Shown here: one piece after another, positions 1 to 5,920 of the stretch
Numbering within the stretch: the stretch's first letter is position 1
Layout of the letters: every line of letters starts with the position of its first letter
From: Alphaproteobacteria bacterium
GTDB lineage: Bacteria > Pseudomonadota > Alphaproteobacteria > UBA2136 > UBA6156
Direction: 5' to 3'
Assembly: GCA_020249005.1 (NCBI GenBank)
Contig: JADCGN010000098.1
Location: forward strand, 1 to 8,671
DNA length: 8,671 bases
Program-made: the position numbers and the translations under genes
The notes under the pieces: model-generated
What the model saw: only the letters and a program-made list of their open reading frames with translations
Databases searched by the model: none
What the model was told of the DNA's origin: nothing

Positions 1-1
1 G

Positions 2-430
2 GCGGGGTTGTTTACGCTGTACGGCAACCGGCTGAAGGGCCGTCTTGTGCTGTTGGCTGGGATATTTTTGGCGGCGGCGGGGTTTGTGATGCTGTCGGTG
101 GCTCCGCCGCAATGGGGGTTTCATCTCGCCCCGGTATTGATTGGTTTTGGGATTGGCCCCTTATGGCCCACGGTGGTGACGTTCATCCACCGGCGCGTGC
201 CGGTTTCGAAGCGGGGTGGGGTCATCGGCGGATTGGCGGGCGTGGCGCTTATGGCGCAGCCGGTAGCGGCGCTGGTGGCGGGCCCGGCGGTGGATGTTAT
301 GGGCGCTCAAGGCCTGCTTTGGCTGGTTACGGGGCTGGTGGTGACGGTGGCTTTGGCGGCACCAGCGTTGCCTGGCCTGCACGCGCTGAATGCCGGAACG
401 CATAAGGCCGGGGGAAAAAATCACGAATAG
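2..430 (+). CDS. C-terminal part of a major facilitator superfamily-type transporter (5' end outside window)
   Basis: The open frame enters from the left edge and ends at TAG 428-430, leaving about 142 residues. They form roughly four hydrophobic helices joined by short charged loops. The opening YGNRLKGR loop resembles the basic cytoplasmic loop that precedes a helix in the second half of MFS carriers. The helix with GFGIGPLWPTVVTF is typical of MFS helix 10, and it is followed by a basic HRRVPVSKRGG loop and two last helices. This fits helices 9-12 of a 12-helix inner-membrane carrier. The substrate cannot be told from this part. It is read in the same direction as the cyclase downstream, 150 bp away. 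Another polytopic permease family is possible but less likely. Confidence 0.7.
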   Translation, partial: AGLFTLYGNRLKGRLVLLAGIFLAAAGFVMLSVAPPQWGFHLAPVLIGFGIGPLWPTVVTFIHRRVPVSKRGGVIGGLAGVALMAQPVAALVAGPAVDVMGAQGLLWLVTGLVVTVALAAPALPGLHALNAGTHKAGGKNHE

Positions 431-452
431 CGCAAATCATGGGAAGAAATCG

Positions 453-584
453 ATGCTCTCCAGGCGCGCTTGGCAACGTTTGTTGAAGGATGGAGCGGTT
501 GCCTGTAAGCTGGGCGCTGCCCCGCACTGTGGCCGCTTTGCCGCTTGCCCCACCGCAGCCAACCCGCTACGCTGCGGCGCATGA
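453..584 (+). CDS. Possible 43-residue ORF coupled to the cyclase start (doubtful)
   Basis: A 43-codon frame runs from ATG 453 to TGA 582-584. A GGAAG sequence lies 6 nt before the ATG, a fair ribosome-binding site. The stop overlaps the preferred start of the next gene as ATGA (581-584), the classic layout for translational coupling. The peptide begins with a basic stretch (MLSRRAWQRLLK) and contains four cysteines, but I recognise no family. Codon use is compatible with the neighbours, yet GC-rich DNA easily gives such frames by chance. Otherwise the 431-580 gap holds only a small hairpin (CCGCAG 553-558 with CTGCGG 572-577) just before the cyclase start. Confidence 0.2.
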   Translation: MLSRRAWQRLLKDGAVACKLGAAPHCGRFAACPTAANPLRCGA

Positions 585-1360
585 AAACCATGGTGCAAAG
601 GCTTTCCGTTCCGCTTGGCGCGGCAGCGGTGGTGGGGGTGGTATTAGGCTTACTGACCAGCCCCATCTTGGGGATGTTGGTAACGGCCGCTGGCATGTTC
701 GGGGTGGCGCTGTTGTTGGTGCAGGCCGATGCCACGCTGCTGCGGCAACTACGGCAACAGGTGGAAAAGTTGGAAAGCGGCTTGCAGCCCGAAGCTGTGG
801 CTACGCCGCGGGTTGATGAACTGGGCACCTTAACCGCGGCCATCAACCGTTTGGGCAAACATGATAAAGCCACCCAGCAAGCCAACAGCGACCCGCTGAC
901 CGGTTTGGCCAACCGGCGTGGCGTTCTGACCAAACTGGAAGCCGCCTTCAAGCGCAATCAGCCGTTGGCGCTGTTCTATATCGACTTGGATAAATTTAAG
1001 CCGGTGAACGACCAATACGGCCATGAAATGGGCGATGCGGTGCTGTTGAAGGTGGCCGAGCTGATGTTGGCCTGCGTGCGGGAGAACGACACCGTGGCGC
1101 GCCTGGGCGGCGATGAGTTCTTGATCGTGTTCTACGGTATGACCGACAAAGCCTTGATTGAAGAACGCGCCAAGAAGGTGCTGGATTTGCTCAACGAGCC
1201 GATGTGGGTGAACAACACGCGCATTAAAATTGGCGGCAGCGTGGGGATTACGATTGCCCCCCAAGACGGCGCCACGGTGGAAGCCCTGATGCAGGCCGCC
1301 GATGAGACCATGTATGCGGTAAAGAAAGCTGGCCGGAATGCCTACCGTTTCTACTCCTAA
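581..1360 (+). CDS. Membrane-anchored diguanylate cyclase (GGDEF domain)
   Basis: Makes the second messenger c-di-GMP from two GTP at the inner membrane. With start ATG 581 it has 259 residues. Two hydrophobic helices at about 10-24 and 28-47 are followed by a short linker (about 50-100) with a HAMP-like DELGTLTAAINRL stretch. The GGDEF domain begins at DPLTGLANRR (104-113), has IDLDKFKPVND around 134-144, and has an intact active-site GGDEF at 176-180. The inhibitory I-site RxxD (R167, D170) lies exactly five residues before GGDEF, so product inhibition is expected. The phosphate/metal-side motif GGSVGIT and the final DETMYAVKKAGRN are present. A TTG at 545 would add 12 residues, but ATG 581 is preferred. 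There is no separate sensor domain, so the signal may come through the membrane helices. Its last 23 nt overlap bamD. Confidence 0.93.
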   Translation: MKTMVQRLSVPLGAAAVVGVVLGLLTSPILGMLVTAAGMFGVALLLVQADATLLRQLRQQVEKLESGLQPEAVATPRVDELGTLTAAINRLGKHDKATQQANSDPLTGLANRRGVLTKLEAAFKRNQPLALFYIDLDKFKPVNDQYGHEMGDAVLLKVAELMLACVRENDTVARLGGDEFLIVFYGMTDKALIEERAKKVLDLLNEPMWVNNTRIKIGGSVGITIAPQDGATVEALMQAADETMYAVKKAGRNAYRFYS

Positions 1361-2168
1361 GCGGCGCCTGTGGGCAGGGGTTGCGCTGGCCGCGTTGCTG
1401 GTGGGTTGTGCTTCGGCCAAGCCCGAAGGCGAGCTGACGGGCACCATCGGCAGCCTGTACAACGATGGCATGGATGCCCTGAAGGAAGGCCGCTTTGACA
1501 GCGCCGCCCATAATTTTGGTGAGCTGGAGCGCCAATATCCCTACAGCGGTTGGGCAACGCGGGCGCAAGTCATGGAGGCCTACACCCAGTTTAAGGCCGG
1601 GAATTTTGAAGAAAGCAACCAATCGTTGGAGCGCTTTATTAAGCAGAACCCCGGCCACCCCGATTTGCCCTATGCCTATTATTTAAAGGGCTTGAACCAC
1701 TACAACCGCCTGACTGACGTGATGCGCGACCAGGCCCAAACCCGCTTGGCGCGCGATGCCTTCCAGGAAGTGGTAAACCGCTTTCCGCAAAGCAAATACG
1801 CCCAAGATGCCAAGCTGAAACTGACGCTGACCGAAGACCATTTGGCCGGGCGCGAAATGGTGGTGGGGCGTTTTTATCAGGAGCAACAGCAGTATTTGGC
1901 GGCGGTAAACCGTTTTAAGGCGGTGGTGAAGGACTACCAAACCACCGCGCAGGCGCCGGAGGCGCTGTATCGCTTGGTGGAAAGTTATCTCGCCCTGGGC
2001 GTCCCCGATGAGGCCCAACGGGCCGGAGCAATTCTGGGCTACAACTATCCCAGCAGCGATTGGTACGCCAAGGCCTACGATCTGCTGACCGGTAACAACC
2101 TGGCGCCCGCTGGGCAACGCGCCACCTGGGCCCAGCAGTTGAAACGCGGGATTAAAGATTTATTTTAA
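1338..2168 (+). CDS. bamD: Outer membrane assembly lipoprotein BamD
   Basis: BamD is the essential lipoprotein partner of BamA in the complex that folds beta-barrel proteins into the outer membrane. This copy has 276 residues, close to the family norm. Residues 1-24 form a lipoprotein signal: basic TPKRR, a hydrophobic core, then lipobox L-V-G-C with C24 as the lipidated residue. Five TPR-like helical repeats follow, with family phrases such as YNDGMDALKEGRFDSA, YPYSGWATRAQ, FIKQNPGHP, YAYYLKGLNHY and RDAFQEVVNRFPQSKYA. Later come GRFYQEQQQYLAAVNRF and a final LGYNYPSSDWY segment. The ATG at 1338 lies inside the cyclase gene in another reading frame and gives a complete signal peptide, so this start is well supported. 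No strong Shine-Dalgarno is seen, so coupling to the upstream gene is likely. A strong terminator follows 20 nt after the stop. Confidence 0.95.
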   Translation: MPTVSTPKRRLWAGVALAALLVGCASAKPEGELTGTIGSLYNDGMDALKEGRFDSAAHNFGELERQYPYSGWATRAQVMEAYTQFKAGNFEESNQSLERFIKQNPGHPDLPYAYYLKGLNHYNRLTDVMRDQAQTRLARDAFQEVVNRFPQSKYAQDAKLKLTLTEDHLAGREMVVGRFYQEQQQYLAAVNRFKAVVKDYQTTAQAPEALYRLVESYLALGVPDEAQRAGAILGYNYPSSDWYAKAYDLLTGNNLAPAGQRATWAQQLKRGIKDLF

Positions 2169-2188
2169 GAAATCTCGCTTGCCAATCA

Positions 2189-2227
2189 CGCACCAAAAAA
2201 CCGGCCAGCGGCCGGTTTTTTGGTGCG
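2189..2227. terminator. Perfect bidirectional Rho-independent terminator
   Basis: An 18-bp perfect inverted repeat (2189-2206 with 2210-2227) has a 3-nt AGC loop. A GGCCGG core is flanked by six As on one side and six Ts on the other, so the RNA from either strand has a GC stem followed by Us. It sits between convergent bamD (stop 2168) and the ParA-H1 gene (stop 2233) and should end both transcripts. Confidence 0.93.
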
Positions 2228-2232
2228 TTGCC

Positions 2233-2451
2233 TTAGGCAGCCAGCTTCAGCTGAGCCTTGGCAGGAGCCTTCTTCACCGCTTTCTTGGCGGCTGGCTTCT
2301 TGGCAGCGGGCTTCTTAGCAGCCGGCTTCTTGGCAGCAGCCTTTTTCTTCGGGGCAGCGGCCTTTTTCACCGTCTTCTTAGCGGCCGGCTTCTTCGCAGC
2401 AGGCTTCTTGGCAGCCGGCTTTTTCGCAACGGCTTTCTTTTTAACGACCAT
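2233..2451 (-). CDS. Possible nested gene: free 72-residue histone H1-like protein
   Basis: In the same frame as the ParA fusion, codon 241 is ATG (2451-2449), exactly where the H1-like tail begins. An AAGGA Shine-Dalgarno (2465-2461) sits 9 nt upstream, a better ribosome site than the one before the full-length gene. Translation from here would give MVVKKKAVAKKPAAKK and so on to the shared stop at 2233: 72 residues, extremely basic, rich in Ala and Pro, with no acidic residue. Stand-alone proteins of this type condense DNA in several bacteria (Hc1/Hc2 of Chlamydia, BpH1 of Bordetella). The site may mark a former separate gene now joined to parA, or a dual-product gene. An out-of-frame ATG at 2459-2457 is too close to the Shine-Dalgarno to compete well. 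Whether the internal start is used is unknown. Confidence 0.4.
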   Translation of the reverse strand: MVVKKKAVAKKPAAKKPAAKKPAAKKTVKKAAAPKKKAAAKKPAAKKPAAKKPAAKKAVKKAPAKAQLKLAA

Positions 2452-3171
2452 GGTTTCATGTCCTTGTTCAGGGTTGGCAGGGGAGGCGCTCACTTCGTCG
2501 GCACCGGCCTTTTTGGCCGCCGCCGCGCTGGGTTTAGCCTTGCCCTTGAAGGCGAGGCCGAGTTTTGCCGCGAGTTGCCGCACCAGATTGGTAATTTCAA
2601 TCTGGGACGGGTTGGCAAAGCCATCCAGCACAGTGAGGCCACTCTCCATGCTGGCGGCAAACAGGACACGGTTCCCGAGTTCTTGCTCGGCCACCGGAAT
2701 TTCGTATTGCTGCAATTTCTGTTTGGTTTCTTCCGTGATGTTAGCACGGTGCACCACGCGGTTCAGCACGGCCAGGCACTGGCGGCTTTCGCTGCTGATG
2801 GTGCGGAAGGTTTGCTTCACCGCCCATACGTCGGCGGGGCTGGGTTGCATCGGCACCAGCACCAAGTCGGCCGCGCGGACAGATACCTTGATGTCCATCT
2901 CGGCGTGGGGTGGGGTGTCGATGATGATCACGTCGTTGGTTTCGCGCGCCATGGAAAGATCGCGGGTCAGCCGCCAGCCGCTGGTGGCGACCAGTCCGAT
3001 GTCATCCTTCTTGCGCTGGGCGTGCCAGTGGGTGCAAGTGCCTTGAGGGTCGGTGTCGAACAACATGGTGCTGTAGCCTTGCTGAGCAAACGCCACAGCC
3101 AAATGGGCGGCGAGCGTCGATTTCCCAACGCCACCTTTTTGTTGCGCGACTGTAATCACCACGGCTGACAT
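2233..3171 (-). CDS. ParA-family ATPase fused to a histone H1-like Lys/Ala/Pro tail
   Basis: 312 residues in two very different parts. Residues 1 to about 213 are a compact ParA/MinD-type ATPase. The deviant Walker A is KGGVGKST (12-19) with signature lysine K12 and catalytic K17, the A' motif is DTDPQGT (39-45), and the Walker B is VIIIDTPPH (81-89). These make ATP-switched dimers that usually bind DNA non-specifically and position plasmids, chromosomes or protein clusters. A linker (about 214-240) leads to a 72-residue tail (241-312) that by hand count has 28 Lys, 26 Ala, 8 Pro and no acidic residue. It is built of PAAKK repeats like bacterial H1-type DNA-binding proteins. A weak AGGAAG lies 10 nt before ATG 3171. 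No ParB partner is adjacent, so the cargo is unknown. The tail is inferred to strengthen nucleoid binding. The ATPase call is firm. The role is open. Confidence 0.92.
   Translation of the reverse strand: MSAVVITVAQQKGGVGKSTLAAHLAVAFAQQGYSTMLFDTDPQGTCTHWHAQRKKDDIGLVATSGWRLTRDLSMARETNDVIIIDTPPHAEMDIKVSVRAADLVLVPMQPSPADVWAVKQTFRTISSESRQCLAVLNRVVHRANITEETKQKLQQYEIPVAEQELGNRVLFAASMESGLTVLDGFANPSQIEITNLVRQLAAKLGLAFKGKAKPSAAAAKKAGADEVSASPANPEQGHETMVVKKKAVAKKPAAKKPAAKKPAAKKTVKKAAAPKKKAAAKKPAAKKPAAKKPAAKKAVKKAPAKAQLKLAA
2257..2442 (-). repeat. Tandem 93-bp (31-codon) duplication encoding the H1-like tail
   Basis: Tail residues 4-34 and 35-65 (counting from the internal Met) are two copies of one 31-residue unit. 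Each reads KKK-A-x-A, three KKPAA steps, KK-[T/A]-V-KK, then a divergent end (AAAP or APAK). At DNA level the units are 2350-2442 and 2257-2349. Each contains a finer 15-bp repeat encoding PAAKK. The two copies differ mainly at third positions, so the duplication is not recent, but the sequence remains prone to slippage and length change. Confidence 0.8.
2461..2465 (-). promoter_or_regulatory. Internal Shine-Dalgarno inside the ParA-H1 gene
   Basis: AAGGA on the minus strand, 9 nt before the in-frame ATG at 2451 that opens the H1-like tail. Position and spacing fit a working ribosome-binding site. It could also be chance, since it encodes Lys/Asp-type codons in the linker. Confidence 0.4.
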
Positions 3172-3268
3172 AACGATACCACTTCCTGTTGTTGCTGCAT
3201 GCTACGCACGCCGTTGCGCCGGGGGGAAGATACGCTGCTGATTTCGCGCGCAAAGTTACAGGTGGGGT

Positions 3269-3297
3269 GTGACTTTTTTGCGAAAGTTTGCTAGCAT
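3269..3297 (+). promoter_or_regulatory. Candidate extended -10 promoter for a leaderless dprA mRNA
   Basis: GTGACT (3269-3274, 4 of 6 to TTGACA), a 17-bp spacer, then TGC followed by TAGCAT (3292-3297), an extended -10 form. The expected start point is about 3304, the A of the dprA ATG. No Shine-Dalgarno is present before that ATG, consistent with leaderless translation. The 132-bp gap also has to hold the divergent parA promoter, for which I see no clear match. Confidence 0.35.
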
Positions 3298-3303
3298 TAT
3301 AGC

Positions 3304-4443
3304 ATGCAAATCACCGCAGAAAACTTGGCAAAATTGCAGCTCGTGCGTTCGCCTAACGTGGGTGCGGTGAGCGTACGCCGGTTGCTGTTGCGCTATGCAA
3401 CCGCCCAACAGGCGCTGGCCGAAGCGGCCGATTGGCGCAAGCCGGAACAACCATTGGCGACGGCCGACAGCGTGCAGCGTGAAGTGGTGGCGCTCGAGCA
3501 ATTGGGCGGCTGGATGGTGTTTTGGGGTGAGGAAAATTATCCCGCCGCGCTGCGCGATTTGCCCGACGCGCCGATCGTGCTGAGTGGTTTGGGCCAGCAG
3601 GCCGCGTTACAGCAAACGCAAGTGGCGTTGGTGGGCAACCGCGCCGCGAGTGCCGCCGGCTTGGCTTGGAGCCGCACCACCGCCCAGGCCTTGGCGGCCG
3701 CGGGTGTGGTGGTGACGAGCGGCCTGGCGCGCGGCGTGGATTCTGCCGTGCACGAAGGCGCCCTGACCGGGGCGCATGACAAGATACCTTGCACCGTGGC
3801 GGTGGTGGCGGGCGGGGTTGACCATATCTACCCGCCCGAAAATGCCAAACTGCGCGAGCGCATCATCGCGCAGGGCTGCGTGGTGAGCGAACAGCCGCTA
3901 GGCATGCAGCCGATTGCCAACCTCTTTCCGCAACGCAACCGCATCATTGCGGGCTTAAGCGTGGGCGTGGTGGTCAGCGAAGCCACGCGCCACAGCGGCA
4001 GTTTAATCACCGCCGAATATGCCTTGAACTATGGCCGTGAGGTGTGGGCGGTGCCGGGTAGCCCCAGCGAAGCCCGCAGTGGCGGGCCCAATTGGTTGTT
4101 GAAGAACGGCGCCACGCTGATTGAAAGCGCCGCCGACGTGTTGAGCCAAATGCCGCGCAGCGCCGCGCCCTATGTGCAACGCTTTCGCGCCCAGCCGAAT
4201 TTGTTCCCGGAAGAACACGACCGTGCTGCTGACGATTTGCTGCAACGGGAAGAAGGCGAGTACGCAGGTGTGCAACCGGCCCGTACGCGCCTCTTTGCGT
4301 TGCTCAGTACCACGCCTGTGACATTCGACACCTTGGTGCGCCAGACAGGCTTAAGCGAGGCCGAGGCCAATGTGCTGCTAACCGAGTTGGAGTTGGAAGG
4401 CCATGCCGTGCGGGAGGCTGATGGTCGCTGGCGGCGGGGGTAA
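3304..4443 (+). CDS. dprA: DNA-processing protein DprA (Smf), single-strand DNA protection and RecA loading
   Basis: DprA binds incoming single-stranded DNA during natural transformation and loads RecA on it. Many bacteria that are not known to be competent also carry it. At 379 residues it has family-typical length. An N-terminal helical region (1-70) precedes the Rossmann-like fold: QVALVGNRAAS (106-116, with Asn where most relatives have VGSR), SGLARGVDSAVH (139-150), AVVAGGVDHIYPPEN (166-180), FPQRNRIIAGLS (208-219), GSLITAEYAL (232-241) and VPGSPSEARSGGPN (250-263). A C-terminal winged-helix domain spans about 326-376, as in proteobacterial DprA. Start ATG 3304 is the first Met after the candidate promoter. 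It converges on the small membrane-protein gene with 15 bp between stops and no visible terminator, so the two transcripts probably overlap. Confidence 0.96.
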   Translation: MQITAENLAKLQLVRSPNVGAVSVRRLLLRYATAQQALAEAADWRKPEQPLATADSVQREVVALEQLGGWMVFWGEENYPAALRDLPDAPIVLSGLGQQAALQQTQVALVGNRAASAAGLAWSRTTAQALAAAGVVVTSGLARGVDSAVHEGALTGAHDKIPCTVAVVAGGVDHIYPPENAKLRERIIAQGCVVSEQPLGMQPIANLFPQRNRIIAGLSVGVVVSEATRHSGSLITAEYALNYGREVWAVPGSPSEARSGGPNWLLKNGATLIESAADVLSQMPRSAAPYVQRFRAQPNLFPEEHDRAADDLLQREEGEYAGVQPARTRLFALLSTTPVTFDTLVRQTGLSEAEANVLLTELELEGHAVREADGRWRRG

Positions 4444-4458
4444 AGCTTCTGTCAAGCG

Positions 4459-4728
4459 TTACTCGCTCCAGCCGGTTTTGCTGGTAAATAGCCAATCGGC
4501 CAGCGAGTTGCGAAAATCGCGCCAGGCGAGCCGCGCGGTGGAAAGCCGCAGCAGCACCAACGCGGCGAAGTACATGGCACGCCAGCCCAACGTGAGGCAC
4601 ACCAGCCCGGCGAAAATCAGCAAGCAAAACACCAGCCAGAGTTCCCGCTGTGCCCACCAGATTGACCAGGCCATGCAGCTCCAGCCCAGGTAGAACCCGC
4701 CCAAGCCAAGGATCAGCAAGCCCCACAT
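4459..4728 (-). CDS. Small two-helix membrane protein of unknown function, downstream of anmK
   Basis: 89 residues from ATG 4728, which begins 8 nt after the anmK stop (4737). A longer open frame to 4869 exists, but that part overlaps anmK and reads as out-of-frame anmK sequence, so the short start is preferred. Two strongly hydrophobic segments at about 2-26 and 30-50 contain six tryptophans in the first half. A shorter non-polar stretch (YFAALVLL) and an amphipathic tail rich in Arg/Leu/Trp (about 58-89) follow. There is no signal peptide or known motif. Close spacing behind anmK with no own ribosome site suggests coupled translation from one transcript. A role near cell-wall recycling would be a guess from position only. 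Confidence 0.65.
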   Translation of the reverse strand: MWGLLILGLGGFYLGWSCMAWSIWWAQRELWLVFCLLIFAGLVCLTLGWRAMYFAALVLLRLSTARLAWRDFRNSLADWLFTSKTGWSE

Positions 4729-4736
4729 CGCGTATG

Positions 4737-5897
4737 CTACGCCGTGAGCACGCCACCCACCGTGGGGTAACGGCAGCCGGTGGTGGCAGGCATGGAAAAG
4801 GGGAGGCCGCGCAGCCGCCGCACGGCCAGCCACGCGAAGCAGGCGGCCTCCACCGCCAACGGTTGCCAACCCAAATTTTCGACCGGTGCCACCCGCCAGC
4901 CAGCCTGTTGCAGACCCTCACGCACCGCCGTGTTGCGCGGCCCGCCGCCCGCCAGATACAGCGCCTTAAGCCCCTTGGGCGTGGCGCCGAAGCCGTGCAG
5001 GCTTTGGTCGATCCCCGCCACGGTGAGGGCCGCCAGAGTGGCCGCGCCGTCTTCGGTGTTGGCCTTTGCCAACCATTCCAGCACGGCATTAAACTCGTAA
5101 CGGTCGGCGCTGCGCGGAATCGGCCGCTGAAAGAACGGCAGCTCATCGAGCGCACGGTGCAGAATTTTGTGGTTGACCTTGCCCGCCTTCGCCAACGCGC
5201 CCTCGGCATCGTAGGCGGCGCCGGTGCGGTGCTGCACCCATTGGTCGAGCAACCCCATGCCGGGGCCGCAATCGCTCGCGCGCACGTCTTCGGGCTGAAG
5301 GCTGGGCAGGTACGTCACGTTCGCCACCCCGCCGATATTAAGCAGTGCGCAAGGAAACTGCTTGGCACCTTGCCCGGCCAGCATGGCTTGGTGAAACAGC
5401 GGCACCAGCGGCGCGCCTTCGCCGCCGGCGGCGAGGTCGCGGCGGCGGAAGTCCATCACCACCGGCACCGGCCGGCCTGCCAGTTGTTGCAGCTTTTCAG
5501 CCAGGAAGTTGGGGTCGCCCAGCTGCCAGGTCAGGCCCTGGTGCGGCAAGTGCCGAATGGTTTGGCCATGGCACCCCACCACTTGCACGCGGCCATCCAA
5601 CAGCCCGCTGGCCTGAATGGCGGCGATGTACTCTTCCGTCACGTCGCGTTCCAGCTGCAGCACGTCGGCGAGCGGGATATCGGCGGTGGCCACCTCCTTT
5701 AAACGCGCATAGAGCCCGCGCGGGTAGGGGTGGGCAAAGTGTTCAACCGCCTGGATGATGTTGGCGCCGTCGGTGGTCAGGCGCACCACGTCCACGCCAT
5801 CCTTGCTGGTGCCGCTCATCAGCCCCAGGGCGTAAATTGGCTTAAATTTAGCGGACTTTACCGAAGTTTTTGGGGCAGGGGCGGCTTTACGGGGCAT
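4737..5897 (-). CDS. anmK: Anhydro-N-acetylmuramic acid kinase AnmK
   Basis: Cytoplasmic enzyme of peptidoglycan recycling. It opens the 1,6-anhydro ring of anhydro-MurNAc and phosphorylates it with ATP to MurNAc-6-phosphate. It has 386 residues, about family length with an extra Lys/Ala-rich 20 at the N terminus. Signature blocks of this sugar-kinase fold are in order: GLMSGTSKDGVDVV (25-38), VVGCHGQTIRH (106-116), WQLGDPN (124-130), DFRRRDLAAGGEGAPLVP (149-166, usually GGQGAPL, here Glu), LLNIGGVANVTYL (185-197) and DCGPGMGLLDQW (209-220). Near the end come LYLAGGGPRN and the VEAACFAWLAVRR helix. The usual PKSTGREEF phrase is changed to PRSADRYEF. ATG 5897 is the only reasonable start. It is divergent from tyrS, with 23 bp between start codons. 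Confidence 0.95.
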   Translation of the reverse strand: MPRKAAPAPKTSVKSAKFKPIYALGLMSGTSKDGVDVVRLTTDGANIIQAVEHFAHPYPRGLYARLKEVATADIPLADVLQLERDVTEEYIAAIQASGLLDGRVQVVGCHGQTIRHLPHQGLTWQLGDPNFLAEKLQQLAGRPVPVVMDFRRRDLAAGGEGAPLVPLFHQAMLAGQGAKQFPCALLNIGGVANVTYLPSLQPEDVRASDCGPGMGLLDQWVQHRTGAAYDAEGALAKAGKVNHKILHRALDELPFFQRPIPRSADRYEFNAVLEWLAKANTEDGAATLAALTVAGIDQSLHGFGATPKGLKALYLAGGGPRNTAVREGLQQAGWRVAPVENLGWQPLAVEAACFAWLAVRRLRGLPFSMPATTGCRYPTVGGVLTA

Positions 5898-5914
5898 GGC
5901 GGAAAGTTTATAAG
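5886..5914 (+). promoter_or_regulatory. Candidate tyrS promoter inside the anmK 5' end; possible shared -10
   Basis: TTTACG (5886-5891, 4 of 6) and TATAAG (5909-5914, 5 of 6) with a 17-bp spacer. The expected start is about 5921, the A of the tyrS ATG. The same AT stretch read on the other strand gives TATAAA (5912-5907), a possible -10 for anmK, so one sequence may serve both directions. No good anmK -35 was found. Confidence 0.4.
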
Positions 5915-5920
5915 GCTTTT

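Noticed and set aside
421..957. 178-residue minus ORF opposite the cyclase
   Set aside because: Ser/Arg/Ala-rich shadow of the GGDEF gene with no motif.
2179..3168. Long + strand ORFs (329 and 262 residues) opposite the ParA-H1 gene
   Set aside because: They are shadows. Leu/Ala/Phe repeats mirror the Lys/Ala codons of the H1-like tail, and the minus frame has intact Walker motifs.
2233..3171. parABS-type chromosome partition locus
   Set aside because: No ParB gene and no parS-like 16-bp palindrome was seen nearby, and the ATPase is the short solo type.
4304..5209. 301-residue minus ORF overlapping dprA and anmK
   Set aside because: An alternative frame rich in Arg and Trp that crosses two recognised genes, with no family features.
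4650..5702. 350-residue + strand ORF opposite anmK
   Set aside because: It is an antisense frame rich in Arg, His and Ala, while the minus frame has all AnmK signatures.
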